From positions 164,073-228,072 of the forward strand of contig QWHC01000007.1 in the NCBI GenBank assembly GCA_021404685.1: a stretch of DNA of 64,000 nucleotides. The letters are read 5' to 3'. The notes beneath the pieces are model-generated. The model did not search any database. It was not told where the DNA came from and saw only the letters and a list, made by a program, of their open reading frames with translations. Both the position numbers and the translations under genes were made by a program. Source of the DNA: Chloroflexi bacterium CFX4 (GTDB taxonomy: Bacteria; Chloroflexota; Anaerolineae; Aggregatilineales; UBA2796). Below are positions 43,535 through 53,511 of the stretch, one piece after another. Position 1 is the first letter of the stretch, and each line of letters starts with the position of its first letter.

Positions 43535-43824
43535 AACCATAACCTCCGTAAGCTAACCTAAAACATACCCTTAGATTTTAGCTACAGTCGTTAATGCTTA
43601 CGCTTAGCAGCTGATGATATTTAGATGAGCGGCGCATAAGCTACACTTATCCAAAAGGATGCTTGCCGCTGCCTTTGAGTGATTTTGCAAGCTAAAAAAA
43701 GCTATCTGAGAGGTTTTGAGAGTCTAGGCGCGCTATATTTGTGACATAACGCACAAGTAATCGCGCCCTACTCCACATGAGCGACGCGAGAAGCTATACC
43801 AGATACCGTTAGGGAGTGAAACTC

Positions 43825-44019
43825 ATGCACATTGCACAGAATTGGCGCTTGAAGGGACAGCGCTATGCTTTGAAGGCTGTTCGCTGCGAAACGTGCCAGA
43901 CTGTCTATTTTCCGCCGCGTGCGGTTTGCCCAACCTGCCGTGAGCGTGCTGCCGAAGCACGGCAAGAATCGCCTGTCGCTGTGACCATGCCTGCCCAAGC
44001 GGTGCGCGTTTCGCGCTAA
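43825..44019 (+). CDS. Stand-alone zinc-ribbon protein (DUF35 N-terminal type)
   Basis: A 64-residue protein with four Cys arranged as C21-x2-C24 and C35-x2-C38 and the rubredoxin-like phrase YFPPRAVCPTC. It matches the N-terminal ribbon of the next gene residue for residue in Cys positions but lacks its OB-fold, ending in a short Ala/Val/Arg tail. It looks like a truncated duplicate that kept its own ribosome binding site (AGGGAG). Such ribbons accompany acyl-CoA/thiolase enzymes; none is adjacent. Confidence 0.75.
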   Translation: MHIAQNWRLKGQRYALKAVRCETCQTVYFPPRAVCPTCRERAAEARQESPVAVTMPAQAVRVSR

Positions 44020-44052
44020 GCGGCAAGCACAGAAAAGAAAGGAACAGCAGCC

Positions 44053-44451
44053 ATGCACATCTCTCAGAACTGGCGCATTAAAACGCAGCGCTACACCTTG
44101 ATCGGTGAGAAATGCCCATCTTGCGGCACCTTTATTTTTCCGCCGCGGGATGTTTGCCCTGACTGCGCCGCCGAAGCAAAAACAGAGCATTTTCTAAGTG
44201 GCAAGGGTGAGGTGTTCAGCTACACTGTGGTGCAAGATGCGCCAGCAGGCTTTGAGGAACAAGCACCCTATGTGCTGGCGCTGATCAAGCTGGACGAAGG
44301 TCCGATGCTGACCGCCCAACTAACTGATTTAGACGGTGTGCCAGAAATTGGAATGCGCGTTGAGATGGTGACGCGCAAACTTCGCACCGATGGCACTGAC
44401 GGCGTGATCCTGTACGGCTATAAGTTCCGTCCGATCCTGCCCGTCGGCTAA
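44053..44451 (+). CDS. DUF35-type zinc-ribbon/OB-fold protein
   Basis: A 132-residue protein: an N-terminal zinc ribbon (C21, C24, C35, C38) then an OB-fold (GKGEVFSYTVVQDAPAGFEEQ, APYVLALIKLDEGPMLTAQL). DUF35 proteins act with thiolase- or HMG-CoA-synthase-like enzymes, probably by binding acyl-CoA. A KAS III-like gene is present at 1628 but far away, so a link is speculative. AAGGAA precedes the ATG. It forms a two-gene unit with the preceding ribbon paralogue. Confidence 0.88.
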   Translation: MHISQNWRIKTQRYTLIGEKCPSCGTFIFPPRDVCPDCAAEAKTEHFLSGKGEVFSYTVVQDAPAGFEEQAPYVLALIKLDEGPMLTAQLTDLDGVPEIGMRVEMVTRKLRTDGTDGVILYGYKFRPILPVG

Positions 44452-44478
44452 GCCATAGTCTCCACGTATTTTGCCAAA

Positions 44479-44516
44479 CGAAAAGCGCGTGCGGACTAAA
44501 CCCCACGCGCTTTTCG
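44479..44516. terminator. Strong bidirectional hairpin terminator
   Basis: CGAAAAGCGCGTG (44479-44491) pairs perfectly with CACGCGCTTTTCG (44504-44516), a 13-bp stem with a 12-nt loop and A/T-rich arms. It separates the DUF35 gene (+) from the 3' end of rpoC (-). Confidence 0.8.
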
Positions 44517-44548
44517 TCTCTGTTAGGCAGCCTCGTTAGGCTGAGGCG

Positions 44549-47500
44549 TTACAGTCCGGCAGTATCACCATCATCGCCCAACCCAGAGGTATCCGGCATC
44601 ATGTCGTAGTCTACCTCTGCCTCGCGGTCAAGCGCGCCTTGTGCCTCAAGCGTGACGCTCGGCGCGACCAACTCACGGTCACGGTAGGTGTGGAAGCCCG
44701 TGCCAGCTGGGATCAGCTTGCCAATGATCACGTTTTCCTTCAAGCCGTAGAGCCGATCTTCCTTGCCTTCAATGGCAGCGCCCGCCAACACCTTGATGGT
44801 GTGTTGGAAGCTGGATGCCGAGAGGAAGCTATCCGTGCTGAGGGCAGATTTGGTGATGCCCAGCAGCACCGGCACGCCTTGCGCTGGCTCCTTGCCCTCT
44901 TTGATCAACTCATCATTCATCGAAAGCAGCTGCAAGTGATCAACCAGCTCACCAGGCAGCAGCGTGCTGCCGCCGCTCTTGGTGATCTGCACTTTAGAGA
45001 GCATCTTGCGGATCATGATCTCAAAGTGCTTATCGGCAATGTTCACGCCCTGATTGCGGTAGACATCCTGCACTTCGGAGAGCAGGTACATCTCGCAGGC
45101 TTCCTTGCCCTGAATGCGTAGGATGCGGTGCGGATTCTTCGCACCTTCGGTAAGTTGCTGCCCGGCATAGACTTCCATGCCATCGTGAATGCCATTCATC
45201 AGGCGTGCGCTGTTGGGCAGTTCTTGATCGGAAACTTCCTTGCGCTCATAACGCAGATAGAGCGTTTGCCCTTCGCGATGGATTGTGCCGCCAAACTTGG
45301 CAACTACCGTCTCTGCTTCACCGCCTTCTTCATTCAGGCGGCGGGCAAGCACCTGCCCTTCTTTGACGGTCTGTTCATCGTCAACGACGATCTCCCAATC
45401 AGAGGGAATGTTGAACTCATCGCGGAAGACCTGCGATTGAATGACCCGTGCGATACGCACACCATCCTGCTTGAGCAGGCGCAGCGTACCGCCAATATCG
45501 GTCATGACCGCCTCGCCCTTTGGCTTCTTGCGCGCTTCAAAGAGTTCTTCCACACGCGGCAGACCGCTGGTGATATCGCCTGAGGCTTGCGCCGCGCCAC
45601 CGGTATGGAACGTGCGGAGCGTGAGCTGCGTCCCTGGTTCACCAATGGATTGAGCTGCCACAATGCCAACTGCCGCGCCGATCTCAACCAGTTCACCACG
45701 TCCCAAATCACGCCCATAGCAGTAGGCACAAATGCCGTGAATCAGCGCGCAGGTCAGTGGACTGCGGACGTTGAATTCCTCCAAGCCGCTGGCGACCAAC
45801 TCATCCGCCTTATCCTCGTCAATCATGCCGTTGCGCTCGATGATCAACTCGCCCGTCTTGGGATGATAGTGCGAGTGAGAGGCGCAGCGCCCAACAATGC
45901 GCTCCTGCACGGTTTGCCCAGCAACATTATCGCTCTTGCGGATGGTGATGCCGCGCTCTGTGCCGCAATCCATGCGGTTCACGATCACATCTTGCGCCAC
46001 ATCCACCAAACGGCGCGTTAGGTAGCCCGCATCGGCAGTCCGCAAAGCAGTATCCGCCAAGCCCTTGCGCGTGCCGTGCGTGCTGATGAAGTATTCCAGC
46101 GCTGTTAAGCCCATGCGGAAATGGCTGCGGATGGGCAGTTCGATGATGCGTCCGCTGGGGTCGGTCATCAAGCCGCGCATACCGGCAAGCTGCGTGATGG
46201 GACCGAAACCGCCTTTGGTAGCACCGCTGATCGCCATGATGGCGATATGACCGAATGGATCGAGCGTATCACGGATGATGTCGCCCAAGCGATCCTTCGA
46301 GTCCTTCCACTTATCCACTGTGCGTTGGTAGCGCTCCTCTTCAGTGAGCATTCCACGCCGAAAGTCACGATCCAGCATGTCAATTTCGGCGTTTGCTTCG
46401 CGCAGCACTTCCTCACGTTCAGTCGGCACGGTCAGGTCGCTCACGGCGATGGTTGTGCCGCTGATGGTGGCGTAGTGGAAGCCAATATCTTTAATGGCGT
46501 CCACAATATCGGTGGTGCGGTCTGCGCCAAAGCGCTGATAGAGCTTCGCCACCAATTCCTGCAACTGCTTCTTGCCCATCGTGATCTGCACAAAGCGCGC
46601 ATCATCCGGCAGAATGCGGTTAAAGAGCGCACGTCCGACCGTGGTCAGTTCGGGCTTAGGCTGCGGATCGCGTGTGTCGTAGATGTTGCCAAGCAGAATC
46701 GGTGTGTGGAGCGTGACCAAGCCCAAGTTATAGAGGTATTCGACCTCATCCATATCCACCACCTTACGGCGGTCGGCAAGGTTGGTCAGCATCAGCCCGT
46801 CGGCAAATTCAGGGCGCTTCTTGCACAGTTGCTGGAAATCGTAGCCATTGATCAGCCCGAAATCCACTTCACCGTTCATAACAGCGTTCAGCAAGACAAC
46901 ATCGGCAGGCGTTGCCTTGCCAACCTTCTGCCCTTGCTCATTCACAGGTGGCTCGGCAGCCGTGAAGACGATCACCTCGTTGCCGTCGTAGAGTTCGTGC
47001 TGCATCAGCCAGTTCTGACCGCTGCTGTTGCGCGCCACGCCAACTTTATAGCCGCGATTCTTCGTCTCTGCCTGACGGCGGAATTCTTCGGCGCGCTCTT
47101 TGCGTGCCACAATGTCCGCCGTTGGATCCATGGTCAGGTAGTAAGCGCCTAGCACCATATCCTTAGCAGGACCGACAATCGGCTGACCATCAGCAGGCTT
47201 TAGCAAATTCTTGGTAGAGAGCATCAGCGTGCGCGCTTCTTCGACGGCGCGCTTGGAAAGCGGCACATGCACTGCCATTTGGTCACCGTCAAAGTCGGCA
47301 TTGAAGGCAGAACACACCAACGGGTGAATCTGAATTGCCTTGCCTTCGACAAGCTGCGGCTCAAACGCCTGAATGCCCAAGCGATGCAGCGTTGGCGCAC
47401 GGTTCAGCAGCACGGGACGCTCTTTGATAACTTCCTCAAGCACTTCCCAGACTTCGGGACGCTCTTTCTCGATCAGGCGCTTGGCGCCCTTCACGTTGCT

Positions 47501-49174
47501 GGTATGCCCATACTGCACAAGGCGGCTGATCACGAATGGACGGTAGAGTTCAAGCGCCATCGTCTTGGGCAAGCCACACTGATGCAGCTTGAGCTTTGGA
47601 CCGATCACAATCACCGAACGTCCAGAATAATCCACGCGCTTGCCAAGCAGGTTGCGGCGGAAGCGTCCCTTCTTGCCTTTCAGCATATCCGAGAGCGACT
47701 TCAGCTCACGGCGTCCGCGCCGCGAGAGCGCCTTGCCGCGCTGGCTGTTGTCAATCAGGCTATCCACTGCCTCTTGCAACATGCGCTTTTCGTTCCGCAC
47801 GATCACATCCGGCGCGCCAAGTTCCATCAGGCGCTTAAGGCGATTGTTGCGGTTGATCACACGCCGATACAAGTCGTTTAGATCGCTGGTGGCAAAGCGC
47901 CCACCATCAAGCTGCACCATTGGGCGCAGATCAGGCGGAATGACGGGCAGGACGGTTAGGATCATCCACTCCGGGCGGTTGCTGCTCTTACGCAGGCTCT
48001 CGATCACGCGCAGGCGCTTGGTCGCCTTCTTCTTACGCTGCTTAGAGCGCGTTGTACGCACTTCTTCCCACAGCTCCCGCGAGAGTTTTTCCAAATCCAT
48101 GTTCTTCAAGATTTCGTGGAACGCCTCCGCGCCCATATCGGCACGGAAAACATTGCCATAGCGGCGCTTCAGCTCCGTATAGCGCGCATCAGGCAAGAAC
48201 ATCAGCACTTGCAGGCTCTGCAATTCTTGGCGGGCTTCCACAGCCAAGGCGCGTGCCTTGCCAAGCCGCGAACGGCGCTCGTCTTGCAGCACGTCAATCT
48301 CTTCGGCAGCGGTGGCAGTGCGTGCGTCAGCAAGCACGTCCAGCCGATCAATCTCTTGGCGGCGGCGATCCTCGATCTCTGCCTGAATCTCGCTGAGGCG
48401 CGCCGTCACAATTGCCTGAATGCGGCTGAAAAATTCGTTACCGACGACCTCACCCGAATCGGCGATCAATTCGGCAGCGCTCTCAAAGAGCAGCGGCTCG
48501 CTAAGGGCTTGCCCGCGCAGCGTCTCGACACGGCGCTGAAGACTCTGTGCCTCACGCATCACCTCGTCCGTCAGGCGATCACGCTCTTCGTTGTAGCGAT
48601 CATTGATCTCGTCAATCTGCGCTTGGAGTTCGTTGAGGTCTACATCACGCGACTCCTTAATGCGCTCAATTTGTGTGTCAAGGTCGCTGCCTGCGTCATT
48701 TTCTTGGCGGGCAATTTCTTCGTCAATGCGGCGCAGCGCCTTAGCGCGTGCTTCCTCATCAATAAAGGTGATAACGTGCTGCGCGAAATAAAGAACGCGA
48801 TCAAGGTTGCGGCGGCTAACATCCAGCAACATGCCCATGTAGCTTGGCACGCGGCGCGTATACCACACATGGGCAACTGGTGCGGCAAGCTCAATATGTC
48901 CCATGCGCTCACGGCGCACGGCAGCGCGTGTCACCTCAACACCGCACTTATCACAGGTGATGCCCTTGTGCCGCACATTCTTATACTTGCCGCAGTAGCA
49001 TTGCCAATCTTTGGTGGGTCCAAAGATTGCCTCGCAAAATAGCCCATCTTTTTCAGGGCGCAGGCGGCGATAATTAATCGTCTCCGGTTTGAGGACTTCT
49101 CCATACGACCACGACTTGATCTGCTCTGGTGAAGCTAGACTGATACGCAGTGCGCTAAAATCTTTCGCCTCCAA
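44549..49174 (-). CDS. rpoC: DNA-directed RNA polymerase subunit beta'
   Basis: This 1541-residue subunit holds the catalytic metal site [12 protein letters not shown] (about 620-632). The N-terminal zinc site is [20 protein letters not shown] (about 59-78), and the second is near [13 protein letters not shown]. The bridge-helix and trigger-loop region includes [35 protein letters not shown] and [17 protein letters not shown] charged coiled-coil insertion (about 145-345) follows the first conserved block, accounting for a length above E. coli's 1407. The partner rpoB, usually directly upstream, is not present: the next upstream gene encodes a WD40 protein. ATG 49174 has GGAGGAAA upstream. Confidence 0.98.
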   Translation of the reverse strand: MEAKDFSALRISLASPEQIKSWSYGEVLKPETINYRRLRPEKDGLFCEAIFGPTKDWQCYCGKYKNVRHKGITCDKCGVEVTRAAVRRERMGHIELAAPVAHVWYTRRVPSYMGMLLDVSRRNLDRVLYFAQHVITFIDEEARAKALRRIDEEIARQENDAGSDLDTQIERIKESRDVDLNELQAQIDEINDRYNEERDRLTDEVMREAQSLQRRVETLRGQALSEPLLFESAAELIADSGEVVGNEFFSRIQAIVTARLSEIQAEIEDRRRQEIDRLDVLADARTATAAEEIDVLQDERRSRLGKARALAVEARQELQSLQVLMFLPDARYTELKRRYGNVFRADMGAEAFHEILKNMDLEKLSRELWEEVRTTRSKQRKKKATKRLRVIESLRKSSNRPEWMILTVLPVIPPDLRPMVQLDGGRFATSDLNDLYRRVINRNNRLKRLMELGAPDVIVRNEKRMLQEAVDSLIDNSQRGKALSRRGRRELKSLSDMLKGKKGRFRRNLLGKRVDYSGRSVIVIGPKLKLHQCGLPKTMALELYRPFVISRLVQYGHTSNVKGAKRLIEKERPEVWEVLEEVIKERPVLLNRAPTLHRLGIQAFEPQLVEGKAIQIHPLVCSAFNADFDGDQMAVHVPLSKRAVEEARTLMLSTKNLLKPADGQPIVGPAKDMVLGAYYLTMDPTADIVARKERAEEFRRQAETKNRGYKVGVARNSSGQNWLMQHELYDGNEVIVFTAAEPPVNEQGQKVGKATPADVVLLNAVMNGEVDFGLINGYDFQQLCKKRPEFADGLMLTNLADRRKVVDMDEVEYLYNLGLVTLHTPILLGNIYDTRDPQPKPELTTVGRALFNRILPDDARFVQITMGKKQLQELVAKLYQRFGADRTTDIVDAIKDIGFHYATISGTTIAVSDLTVPTEREEVLREANAEIDMLDRDFRRGMLTEEERYQRTVDKWKDSKDRLGDIIRDTLDPFGHIAIMAISGATKGGFGPITQLAGMRGLMTDPSGRIIELPIRSHFRMGLTALEYFISTHGTRKGLADTALRTADAGYLTRRLVDVAQDVIVNRMDCGTERGITIRKSDNVAGQTVQERIVGRCASHSHYHPKTGELIIERNGMIDEDKADELVASGLEEFNVRSPLTCALIHGICAYCYGRDLGRGELVEIGAAVGIVAAQSIGEPGTQLTLRTFHTGGAAQASGDITSGLPRVEELFEARKKPKGEAVMTDIGGTLRLLKQDGVRIARVIQSQVFRDEFNIPSDWEIVVDDEQTVKEGQVLARRLNEEGGEAETVVAKFGGTIHREGQTLYLRYERKEVSDQELPNSARLMNGIHDGMEVYAGQQLTEGAKNPHRILRIQGKEACEMYLLSEVQDVYRNQGVNIADKHFEIMIRKMLSKVQITKSGGSTLLPGELVDHLQLLSMNDELIKEGKEPAQGVPVLLGITKSALSTDSFLSASSFQHTIKVLAGAAIEGKEDRLYGLKENVIIGKLIPAGTGFHTYRDRELVAPSVTLEAQGALDREAEVDYDMMPDTSGLGDDGDTAGL

Positions 49175-49246
49175 GGCGTTTCCTCCTCTGCGCTAGTGAC
49201 GGATACGAAAAAACGATGGACTGAGACGGTTTGGCAACTGCCTGCC

Positions 49247-49293
49247 AATAAAAAAGACCACTTATCCAGCACGGCGTGCTGATCAGAGGTCTT
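49247..49293 (-). terminator. Leader terminator/attenuator upstream of rpoC
   Basis: On the minus strand AAGACC (from 49293) pairs with GGTCTT (to 49254), enclosing a second stem, CAGCACG with CGTGCTG (49267-49281), followed by TTTTTTAT. This is an intrinsic terminator about 75-120 nt before the rpoC start and in the same orientation. It could attenuate rpoC or end a short leader RNA. Confidence 0.65.
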
Positions 49294-49600
49294 GTGGGTG
49301 GCTAACTTAAACGCATAGCCAGCGGCGCATAAAACACCCAAACATGAGATGGCTTTCCCACGTAGTTTTCAACGGTGTTTAACCTTTTGCCTGCTGCCTG
49401 CATAGTAAACACTAGATTATATCAGCAATAGCGATCTTGTCAATAGGGGAATTGGGTGGGAGTGGTGAAGATCAAGGGTCTGTGCGGCTAAAAACCACTC
49501 CCACATGCTCTGATTCCTTTTCCCTGCTGGCGGGAAAGAGCGAGGGGTTGGCTGATTCTCCACGCTTCCTAGAATGGCGGCGCGGCAACAACGCACTGAT
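49294..49600. other. Non-coding region with hairpins between rpoC leader and WD40 gene
   Basis: No gene is supported here. It holds GTGGGAGTGGT (49456-49466) with ACCACTCCCAC (49494-49504), a perfect 11-bp repeat with a 27-nt loop, and TTTCCC/GGGAAA (49519-49524, 49532-49537). A promoter for rpoC must lie in or near this stretch, but none matches consensus well. A short 92-codon frame at 49437-49715 has no ribosome binding site and runs into the WD40 gene. Confidence 0.5.
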
Positions 49601-49637
49601 CAAAAAGGCAGCCTATGGAACATCACAGGCTGCCTCA
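49601..49637 (-). terminator. Intrinsic terminator of the WD40 gene
   Basis: On the minus strand AGGCAGCCT (49635-49627) pairs with AGGCTGCCT (49614-49606) over a 12-nt loop, followed by TTTTT. It sits 30 nt after the stop codon. Confidence 0.85.
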
Positions 49638-49666
49638 GGTGCATCGCTTACGCGGTGCGTTGCAGG

Positions 49667-51130
49667 TTACTCAAGCGACCAAATTCGCAGCGAACCATCT
49701 GAGGAGGTGCTGTAGAGCGTTTTGTCGTCGGCGCTGAAGGAGAGCGAACGCACGCTTTGGGTATGTCCAATCAGTTCGTTCACCGTGCGTCCGTTCGCCA
49801 CATTGTAGATGACGATGACGCCTTGGCTATAGCCAACTGCCAGCAGGCTGCTATCACTGTTAAAGGCAAGCGAGGCGATGCCGCCGGTTTGGTTGCTGGC
49901 GCGCAAGGTATTTCCTGCACGCAGCGTTGCCGTGTCGTAGAGGATCACGCTGCCGCTGGAAGAGGCTGCCAACAGGCTGGCATCGCGGCTGAAAGTGAGC
50001 GCAGAAGTGGTGTTGGTGTTGTCAATCAACTGGGTGCTGCCATCGGCAAGCGTTACAAGGCGAATGAATGGATCGCCAGAGGTGGCGTAAGCGCTAAAGC
50101 GCCCATCCGCGCTGAAGGTGGTGTACAGCAGTTCACGGGCATGTTCGGCGCGTGTTTGTGCCACTTCGCGGGTGTTGTTGGCGTTGAAAACGCGGATGGC
50201 GTTATCAAAGGCACCGCTGATGATTTGGCTGCCATCGGCGCTGAACACAAGGCTGATCACCGAGCCGCGATGGGCATCAAAGCTGGTCAGGTTCTTGCCC
50301 GTTGAAACTTCCCACAGGAAGATTTTCAACGCAGCACCGACTGCTAAAGTCTCACCATCAGGGCTGAAGGACAGGCTGCCAATATTGGCGCGTTCCATCT
50401 CCAAGGTCTGCACAACGGTGTAATCACCCGTCTCGTAGACCAGCACGTTGCCACCGGAGCCACCCACTGCCAACAGCGAACCATCAGGGCTGTAGGCAAC
50501 GATGTTCACCCGTGCCTTGATTTCGTCCAGCAGGCGCAGTTCGCTACCGCTCTCGACATCCCAAATACGCACGCTCTGCTCGGAAGAGCCAGAGGCAAGC
50601 TGCTTGCCATCAGCGCTGAAGGAAAGTGTATTGGGAAAGTTACGGTGCCCCTGCAAAATGCCGCCAGCACGCCCTGTCTCAACGTCCCACAAGCGGATCG
50701 TGTTTTGGTCAACCGTGCCAGCCGCGATGGTCTTGCCGTCAGGGCTGTAGGCAACGCTGTAGAAGCCTGAACGCACGCCCTCAAAAGTCTCTAGGCGCTC
50801 GCCGCTTTCCACATCCCAAAGACCCACTGTGCGATCCAAGCTGACAGAGGCAAGTTTGGTGCTATCTGGGCTAAAGGCAACTTGCATCACTTCTTCGCTA
50901 TGCCCGCCGACAAAGCGTGGTGCAGCCGTTACATCGGTCGCATCATATAACCAGATGCCAATGGTGCTGGCAACCGCCAGATATTTGCCATCGGCAGAGG
51001 CAGCCATATGGCGAATGCCACCACGCCCAACAATGGTTGAGCCACCTTGCGCGTTCGCAACCGAAAGACCACTGATCAACAACGCAACAACCATAGCGGC
51101 AGCGCACAGCTTGTATAAAGTTTGCTTCAT
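49667..51130 (-). CDS. Secreted WD40-repeat beta-propeller protein
   Basis: The 487-residue protein has a signal peptide (MVVALLISGLSVANAQ) and about ten or eleven WD40-like repeats. Typical units are AFSPDSTKLASVSLDRTVGLWDVESGE and FSADGKQLASGSSEQSVRIWDVESG-type strands. The repeats are diverged, unlike those of the STAND gene at the right edge. It is probably a periplasmic or surface scaffold or binding protein with one or two propellers. AGGAG lies 9 nt before ATG 51130, and it ends at its own terminator. Function unknown. Confidence 0.85.
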   Translation of the reverse strand: MKQTLYKLCAAAMVVALLISGLSVANAQGGSTIVGRGGIRHMAASADGKYLAVASTIGIWLYDATDVTAAPRFVGGHSEEVMQVAFSPDSTKLASVSLDRTVGLWDVESGERLETFEGVRSGFYSVAYSPDGKTIAAGTVDQNTIRLWDVETGRAGGILQGHRNFPNTLSFSADGKQLASGSSEQSVRIWDVESGSELRLLDEIKARVNIVAYSPDGSLLAVGGSGGNVLVYETGDYTVVQTLEMERANIGSLSFSPDGETLAVGAALKIFLWEVSTGKNLTSFDAHRGSVISLVFSADGSQIISGAFDNAIRVFNANNTREVAQTRAEHARELLYTTFSADGRFSAYATSGDPFIRLVTLADGSTQLIDNTNTTSALTFSRDASLLAASSSGSVILYDTATLRAGNTLRASNQTGGIASLAFNSDSSLLAVGYSQGVIVIYNVANGRTVNELIGHTQSVRSLSFSADDKTLYSTSSDGSLRIWSLE

Positions 51131-51708
51131 GGCATTGACTCCTGAGTAGGTTTAGAGACTATCCTGTGAGCCTGAGGCTCTGAAACACGAGAATAGGTGG
51201 TCTAAACGCCGCTGACTTAAGCGTTAAGCCGCAAACGTTAGCTCTCAAGGGCTTTCAGTGTGGCAGGGATGGTGGGGAAATACTGCCCTAGCACGATGAT
51301 CTAAGCGTGTTGCTAAAGTTCCTTAGCGTTGCTTATCAGCGTCTCTCCTTTCAAACAGCACTGAATTTCCGCACAGACTTGGAAAGTAAAGAATGTCAAA
51401 TGCATTTTTCCAAGTTTTGAAATATCACTTAGATCATTATTTTTCTAAGTGATTCGCACTGCGCACCTTTGGTATAGGCTGGCTAGGCTTATCTTACTTT
51501 AAGGTTGTGTGTATTTTTCATAAAAACGCTGCAAATTCGCATAAAAAATTTATAAAGGGCTATAAAGTGGTAAGCTGCAATTGGTTCAATGAGAGTAAGC
51601 ACAATGCCTTCGGATGGACATTCGGACTATGCGGTGGAGCCGCTGGCAGTGACTCGCTGCACGTGGCGGCAGAATAATGCGCGAAACGCACCCTATCTGA
51701 CCTAAATG
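51131..51708. other. Long A/T-rich intergenic region with inverted repeats
   Basis: The 580 bp between the divergent WD40 and cyclase genes hold ACTTGGAAA (51377-51385)/TTTCCAAGT (51407-51415) and ATCACTTAG (51424-51432)/CTAAGTGAT (51445-51453), both perfect 9-bp repeats, probably operators or hairpins. A 33-codon frame (51604-51705) starting MPSDGHSDYAV has native-like codons but no clear ribosome binding site and is not called. No other gene is seen. Confidence 0.5.
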
Positions 51709-51717
51709 TGCTATACT
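51709..51717 (+). promoter_or_regulatory. Extended -10 promoter of the cyclase operon
   Basis: TGCTATACT (TG-n-TATACT) lies 33 nt before ATG 51750, giving a leader of about 25 nt. It fixes the translation start downstream, because earlier in-frame codons would precede the transcript. No good -35 is visible. Confidence 0.6.
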
Positions 51718-51749
51718 GTGAACCTAATCAAACTTTGGATTGGCAGACC

Positions 51750-53507
51750 ATGTCGGAAGCAACCAGCACTGTTCGTACCGCTGAGACACTCGAACTTCAG
51801 CGCCTGATCAAAGCGCTTGATGTGCTTGAAGGGCAGTTCCGCCAGCAGCGTGCTGTTTTGCAGCGGCGCGGCATGAGCCTGCCACCCGGCACGCTAAACG
51901 GCATTCAGCAAGCACGCACCGATCTCGAAGCCTCGCTTAGTGCTTATGAAGAAGCTGCCCGTGAGGTTAGCCGCCTGCGCGAACTAGGGCGCACCGCTGA
52001 GCTGATCAACTCCACGCTTGACCTGAACGACGTGCTAAACGAAGTGATGGATACGGTAATCGCGCTCACCCGCGCCGAACGCGGCTACCTGATGCTGCGT
52101 AACCCACACAGCGGCGAACTCGAATTCACCATTGCGCGCAACATTGAACACCGCACCCTGATGGAGAACGAATTCATCATCAGCCGCACCATCGTGGCAG
52201 ATGTGGCACGGACAGGCGTTCCGATTATCACAACGGATGCCGGTGCAGACGAGCGCTTCGACTCGCAGCAGAGCATTATTCGGCATGGGCTTCGCAGCAT
52301 TGTGTGTGTGCCGCTGCTGCTCAAAGAGACGGTCACCGGCGTTATTTATGCCGATAACCGCGTTAAGACAGGTATGTTTGCCGAACAAGAGCTGCAACTG
52401 CTGCAAAACTTTGCCAACCAATCAGCCGTTGCCATTGAAAATGCACGCCTTTACGAGACGCTGCGCGCCAACCTTGCCAACATCACCGCCATGCAAAATT
52501 TGCTGAGCAACGTCTTTGCTTCAATTGCCAGCGGCGTTATCACCACCGATGCCCAAGATTGCATCACCACGATGAACCCTGCCGCCTGCCGCACCCTGAA
52601 CCTTGAGGCAGAAGCCTGCCTTGGTAAGCCGCTTTGGCAAGTCTGGGAGTTAATCCCTGCCAATACGCTCCACGCTATTCGTGAGGATGGCATGTCCGAG
52701 TCTGTTGAGGTAGATGTCGAAGTGGCGGGCAAAGGCACACTAAACCTAAACATCAGCCTGAGTCCGCTGCGGAATGCCGTGGGGCAAACCGAAGGCGTGG
52801 CAATTGTGGTGGACGATCTGACTGAGCAGAAGCAGCGCGAAAGCCAACTGAACACCGTGCGGCGCTACCTGACGCCGGCGATGGTGGATAACATCCGCAG
52901 CATCGAAGCACTAGGCTTAGGTGGTGAACGGCGGATTATCACTTCCCTGTTTGTGGACGTGCGGAACTTCAAGCGTTTCCCACAGCACCTGACGCCACGC
53001 GAACTGATGGCGTACCTTAACCGCTACCTAACCGTCGCGGCGGATGCGATCACACAGCGCAATGGCATCATAGATAAATATATGGCAAACGAGATTCTCG
53101 GCTTGTTCAACACACAGTTAAATCCAAGTGAGGATCACGCTTTACGCGCTGTTTTGGCTGCCCTGGATATGGCGGATGATTTCCGTGCGCTCTATGCACA
53201 GTTTGGCGAACCTACTGGCGTGCGCTATTTCCGTGTTGGCATCAATACCGGCATTGCAACGCTTGGCAATGTCGGTAGTGCTACACGCCGCGAATTCACC
53301 GCCGTTGGCGACTCAATCAATTCGGCGCACCGCTTGCTGGAAAACGCCCAAGATGGCGAAATTGTGATCAGCGAAGCGACCTACCAAGCCTGCGCTGCTG
53401 TCCTCAACCAGATTCCGCGCCTAATGCTCCGCGGACAAGAACAGCTTTTCGTCAAAAATCGGCGTGAGCCTTTGCACGTTTACCGTTTCTACCGTGAGGA
53501 TGCCTAG
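51750..53507 (+). CDS. GAF-PAS-class III nucleotidyl cyclase, metal-site-deficient paralogue
   Basis: The 585-residue signalling protein has a helical N-terminus (1-75), a GAF domain (about 80-235: ERGYLMLRN, IVCVPLLLKETVTGVIYADNR), a PAS-like domain (about 245-360) and a class III cyclase domain (about 385-570). The first metal Asp is kept (FVDVRNF, D403), as are the purine Lys (K443), substrate Asp (D521) and transition-state Asn and Arg (N524, R528 in GDSINSAHR). The second metal Asp is replaced: KYMANE instead of KxxGD, N447. Alone it should be inactive or very weak. It is followed after 4 nt by a paralogue with the opposite pattern. ATG 51750 is set by the promoter. Confidence 0.9.
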   Translation: MSEATSTVRTAETLELQRLIKALDVLEGQFRQQRAVLQRRGMSLPPGTLNGIQQARTDLEASLSAYEEAAREVSRLRELGRTAELINSTLDLNDVLNEVMDTVIALTRAERGYLMLRNPHSGELEFTIARNIEHRTLMENEFIISRTIVADVARTGVPIITTDAGADERFDSQQSIIRHGLRSIVCVPLLLKETVTGVIYADNRVKTGMFAEQELQLLQNFANQSAVAIENARLYETLRANLANITAMQNLLSNVFASIASGVITTDAQDCITTMNPAACRTLNLEAEACLGKPLWQVWELIPANTLHAIREDGMSESVEVDVEVAGKGTLNLNISLSPLRNAVGQTEGVAIVVDDLTEQKQRESQLNTVRRYLTPAMVDNIRSIEALGLGGERRIITSLFVDVRNFKRFPQHLTPRELMAYLNRYLTVAADAITQRNGIIDKYMANEILGLFNTQLNPSEDHALRAVLAALDMADDFRALYAQFGEPTGVRYFRVGINTGIATLGNVGSATRREFTAVGDSINSAHRLLENAQDGEIVISEATYQACAAVLNQIPRLMLRGQEQLFVKNRREPLHVYRFYREDA

Positions 53508-53511
53508 CCTT

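Noticed and set aside
46121..47152. 343-residue plus-strand frame
   Set aside because: Antisense to the core of rpoC; no recognisable domain.
48116..49042. 308-residue plus-strand frame
   Set aside because: It lies wholly antisense to rpoC and shows no domain; it is a product of GC-rich codon use.
51604..51705. 33-codon frame before the cyclase promoter
   Set aside because: Codons look native, but there is no clear ribosome binding site or conserved feature; recorded only within the intergenic note.
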